A stretch of DNA of 64,000 nucleotides from Sipunculus nudus. Its lineage: Eukaryota; Annelida; Sipuncula; Golfingiida; Sipunculidae. Below, piece after piece: positions 60,225-64,000 of the stretch. The stretch is taken from assembly GCA_026874595.1 (NCBI GenBank), contig CM049321.1, positions 12,043,979 through 12,107,978 of the forward strand, given 5' to 3'. The first letter of the stretch is position 1. Each line of letters begins with the position of its first letter. The notes under the pieces were generated by a model. That model was given only the letters and a program-made list of their open reading frames with translations, searched no databases and was not told where the DNA came from. The translations under genes were made by a program, and so were the position numbers.

Positions 60225-60610
60225 ACAAGAAATATGCATTCTCAGAAATGCAGGCCTCCGCCATGTGCGCGGTCTTTAATTTAAGGTACTACGCAACCCA
60301 TGGGGCCTATATTTCCAGGTTCTTTGGATAATTTTGTTCCCCAACAAGTGTTGCATTCACTTCTTGTGGCCAATATTCCCATGTTCAATTGAGCATATGT
60401 GTCTGCACATTTGTGAATATTCCTGATATTCCTTCCTGGACCCGGGTCATGAGCCAGACTTCACCCAAATGTAATCGATTCTGCGTTAACTTATATACGA
60501 GTAGGCCTTAAAATTTTATTGGATTCCGTTCATGATTACGTGAGTTATGTTCCGAGCAAACAATTAACACACACAAACACACGAAAGGGTATGAACGTTT
60601 ACCCTCTTGA
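60225..60610 (+). repeat. Dispersed repeat family 'gcaagcctccgcc', copy 3
   Basis: The longest member of the family: gcattctcagaaatgcaggc, ctccgccatgtg, 'attcccatgttcaattgagc', 'ttcctggacccgggtcatga', 'aaatgtaatcgattctg', 'tacgtgagttatgtt' and 'acacacacaaacacacgaaa'. A related tail phrase is also seen at about 1025-1060. Confidence 0.75.
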
Positions 60611-60724
60611 CTGAGACAAAAGTCAACGATAAAATGAATCCAATACACCCAGTCATAGCAAGAATTGTTCAATAAGAAAAAAGTAAATACCGTAGATCAT
60701 AATAGGACAGTGAAAACGACACGC

Positions 60725-60795
60725 AAATACAGTAAAACCTCGCCTCACGACCATCTCAGTTTAGCGACCACCTCAAAATATCGAACACTTCTCCA
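60725..60795. mobile_element. Tigger/pogo-like terminal fragment
   Basis: TACAGTAAAACCTCGCCTCA followed by cgaccatctcagtttagcga is a typical pogo/Tigger-type left end and matches the fragment at 7955-8023. No internal coding part follows. Confidence 0.55.
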
Positions 60796-60954
60796 CCATC
60801 CCGATAAATTTTTGCTTTTTATATAAGACCGCCTCGTATCGAGGTCGCGTGTTTGTTCGTAGATTCAAATTTTAACTGTATAACCTCAAATTGATACTTA
60901 AAATCTGGTAAATAGATAATTACACGCCCAATAACGAAAGAGAGTACCGACGGG

Positions 60955-61020
60955 ATTACCCCCTCGACCTCCCTTTATGAGCCCCTCCCTCCTTTTCAAA
61001 TCCTGCATGCGCCCCTGGCA
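60955..61020. mobile_element. GGATCC-type element, partial third copy (reversed)
   Basis: The reverse complement reads caggggcgcatgcaggattt, gaaaaggaggg, close to the start of the element at 34444. The other end is missing. Confidence 0.45.
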
Positions 61021-61936
61021 CCCGCCACTCTACCCTGTCGCCATCAGAATTTGTAGTCTTCATGCTAACGAGATATTTTTTACATATTAAATTGCATAAA
61101 ATATAATATATATTCCGTAAATATGAGCCAAGTGTCTCGCTGAGTGCAAGGTGGGAACTGATCAAGACTGCATACCCTGGAGATTAAGAGTCTAAGGAAA
61201 TATACTCATTTATGGATAGTTATTGTCAATTTTTCTCATTTTCTGACTTATGTATACAAGAAACTACAAAATAGTAAACTTACAACTTAACGTCGACAGG
61301 TTATGCCGACATTCATTAAATTCATTAAAATAATTTTATTCCTGTATTCTAAAATTAAGTAAAATATAGATAAAAAAAAATAAACTGATTAAGTATAATG
61401 TATAATAAGACAGTGTAGCATGGTTTAATATTTAATAGTACATAGAGTTTTCTTGTGCAGTGATTTTGTTAAATACATCAGACTGGTGCATGTTAATTTA
61501 ATTTTTTACATCCATCGAAATTGTATTCATTTTATACAATATCACTGCGATGAAAAACGTTGCACTGCAAATATTCACTGCTCACCTATATTCGCTTTGT
61601 GCACTTGATAAACCATAAATCCAAAACAAAAAAATACAGACAAAAAACATGCGTGAACTGCACTGACGCCATCTGACGATATGTGGTGACGTCACTTCCT
61701 GTTTTTTATTGCAGCTTTGTAACGGGAACGCGTATATATATAAACTGATTCACTATGCATGTACACGCAGTATCTAACCAACACATATAATTACACATCC
61801 CGCAGTTACGCCTTATAATACGTAGATGCCGGTATATATGTTATTATAACGGGGTTCCGAGGTCTAGCTCTTAACAGAAGGAATGTTATTGACAAAACAG
61901 CCGTTGTCGTGTGTACGTACAAAATTTGCATATTAC

Positions 61937-61979
<43 letters not shown>
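61937..61979. repeat. (TA)n microsatellite
   Basis: About 21 TA units; a shorter run lies at 63005-63029. Confidence 0.95.
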
Positions 61980-61982
<3 letters not shown>

Positions 61983-62191
61983 TGCTGTGTTTGAATCTTA
62001 TCAATAAAAAACCATACCTTGCATGATGTCAGTTATATCAGGAAATGCTTAAGCAGCAGGAAATACTGTTTAAATAGTTTTATAATACAATAAATGAATA
62101 TGTCTATATAAAGGTGTAATCTATTCATGTAAAAATGATGACAAAGTAAATTATGTTTGACAAATGACTTTCGGTCTCATATTCATTTGCA

Positions 62192-62387
62192 GACGTCCTC
62201 CCAATTTTGGGTTATGAAATATAATAAGAAGTATAAGATATTTACTTCCTTAAGTATAAGACGACAGACCGGTAACTGTACAATCCTCGGAGACGGCAGT
62301 ATCGTCCCGACCAGGAGAGCTTTTCAAAGTGACGTCGGTATTAGACCTGACATTACATGGACAGACATCAGCAGTTGGAACAGCTAA
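62192..62387 (+). CDS. Unassigned exon-like open stretch
   Basis: An acceptor-like TCATTTGCAG precedes an open frame reading TSSQFWVMKYNKKYKIFTSL, then TGNCTILGDGSIVPTRRAF and SDISSW-like residues to a stop at 62387. No domain is recognised. It could be a terminal exon of a gene whose other exons lie outside, or a retroelement remnant. Confidence 0.2.
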
Positions 62388-63119
62388 GTTTTTATATCAA
62401 TTCCTGGGCCTAAGCTTGTAGCAAAAGGTTAAACTATAATTGACATGTTTTTAATTTTTTTTTCACGTACATTTTCAGTTAAACCTAAGAGTAAAACATT
62501 ATTTCCGCCCAGGGAATAGGTGGAATACCACCTCCAATTTTGGACCAGAGTTTATTTGTTATTGCTTGGTTTACTTGCACAAAAAAGAACACTGGATATA
62601 ATGCAGACACGGACTAAAGTAAATACTCTATAGCCTCATAATACAAATAAAAAAGACTGCGCAAAAGTAAACAAAATAAATATAACTATATACATCTTGA
62701 ATAATAAAATACTTCAAAATATATCAGTCGAATTTATTTATTAAAATTTTCAGACTTTACTATTAAATAGCAATTAAGATTATTAAGTACCAATATAGCT
62801 CAAGTAGGAGCTTTCAAAATGATTTAAATGTAAAAATGTGAAAAAAAACATGTATCATGTAGCATGATATATAACATGTATATAATTACATTTATGTATA
62901 TTAAAAGATTGATATTGCACCGATAAAAAATTATTCATATTGTCTGTCAATCAAAAAAAATTTCGACGCTATTTTCGTTGTTCCCTTTACATAAGCATCC
63001 CGCAGTATATATATATATATATATATATTACAGAGATTGTAAAGTTGATCTTACATTCCCAAAAATACGTTTAAAATTAAAGAAATTTACGATTTACAAA
63101 TTACATATTTTTACGCAGC

Positions 63120-63296
63120 ATGGGATGAAAGACGGTCACACTTATTTAATCCAACGTAAATTTAATATAATATATGGTTATAGAGTGTCTTATGAACCCC
63201 GCTGATGGTTGGGGACCATCTGATTTGTAATGTTTCGTGTTCTGAAAATATTGTACAAGACACTATAATAAAAAAATCTATCTATCTATCTATTTT
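63120..63296 (+). mobile_element. Retroposon 3' tail with (TCTA)n
   Basis: A short frame ending YRVSYEPR-stop at 63205 is followed by about 90 nt and 'aataaaaaaatctatctatc' with further CTAT units. LINE and SINE copies often end in such tetranucleotide repeats. Only the 3' end is recognisable. Confidence 0.35.
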
Positions 63297-64000
63297 ACCC
63301 ACGAAACGGCATGCACGAATTTGCTACTCATTTGACATTTGATATTTAAGATTAATGGTGCTTGGTGCTGCTAAAACTATTATTCTATCAAGATGAATCT
63401 AGACCTTTTTCGCGCGGTATATCAATCAAATTAATGTACGTTTCCATAATTTGGTTGACTCTCAAGTAACTTGAATGTATAATTTTGCACACATTCTCAA
63501 ATAACATATGAATTTTGATATATTGAAAATATAAGAAATGCAAGACACGTTTATAATTTTAATAATGTGGTCGTCTGGTGCCCGCTGCTTGAAGCAAGAG
63601 TTTCGTTATGATAGCCATGCACTATTTCGTGTAATATCTATATATTGCGTTCCACATTGCACAACTTAAACGAACTGTTGTGCATGAATGTCTGTTGATC
63701 AGTTATGGCACCACTCCATATACAAGGTTATTGTCTTGTATAGGTATATTCCACTACACTATAAATATACTGTAATGATAAACTTATTTACTATTAAATT
63801 GTATCTTATTTACTTGTATTGTCATGTTGTTCATGACATTGACTGTACTGTGTATATTGATTGAGCGCCGGTTTTAACAGCTGGAAGTACCGTTCTGGTA
63901 GGGGCAATAAGCTGAAGTATACGGTATAATAGTTTAAATTAATAATAAATTACATGTTATTCTAAATTCAATCAATATAAAGATAAACAGTCACTTTTAT
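63297..64000. other. AT-rich end of window
   Basis: No gene, element or repeat that I can support is present. Confidence 0.4.

Overview
This is an AT-rich, intron-rich animal nuclear sequence. It is crowded with (TA)n and (AAT)n microsatellites, tRNA-derived SINE copies, inverted-repeat DNA elements and fragments of non-LTR retrotransposon. There are no operons or bacterial-type genes. Repeat types such as the family bounded by AGCTCAGCTGA and CCATGGGTCACTTGTT resemble, from memory, repeats common in mollusc genomes, so a lophotrochozoan (probably a bivalve or gastropod) is my best guess. No database search was possible.

Only two protein-coding genes can be assembled with confidence, both by splicing exons by hand. 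(1) Positions 11493-243 on the minus strand hold a five-coding-exon gene for a 157-residue calmodulin/troponin-C-like protein. All four splice phases agree. Of its four EF-hand loops, II and IV are canonical and I and III are degraded. (2) Positions 35870-50869 on the plus strand hold a complete four-exon Wnt gene. It encodes a 377-residue precursor with a signal peptide, 24 mature cysteines, the CHGxSGSC acylation hairpin and a WCCxVxCxxC end. The YFGLT motif just after the signal peptide and the overall match point to Wnt9. The two genes face away from each other and are separated by about 24 kb of repeat-rich DNA.

Layout: 0-11.5 kb, EF-hand gene with MITEs and tandem repeats in its introns; 11.5-35.6 kb, intergenic DNA with nested transposons (a hAT-like element with an 8-bp target duplication inside a GACTCG-repeat element), SINEs and a LINE reverse-transcriptase remnant; 35.6-50.9 kb, the Wnt9 gene, whose intron 2 holds a rearranged tandem repeat and a long minisatellite and whose intron 3 holds a SINE; 50.9-64 kb, downstream DNA with (AAT)n/(ATT)n palindromes, a 612-bp inverted-repeat element and a roughly 2.4-kb dispersed repeat.

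No convincing new multi-gene system is visible. The most noteworthy items are the atypical EF-hand gene, the Wnt9 gene model, the nested hAT insertion, the long-arm MITEs, a repeat whose A and B modules appear in different order in two copies, and two open, exon-like stretches that I could not assign.
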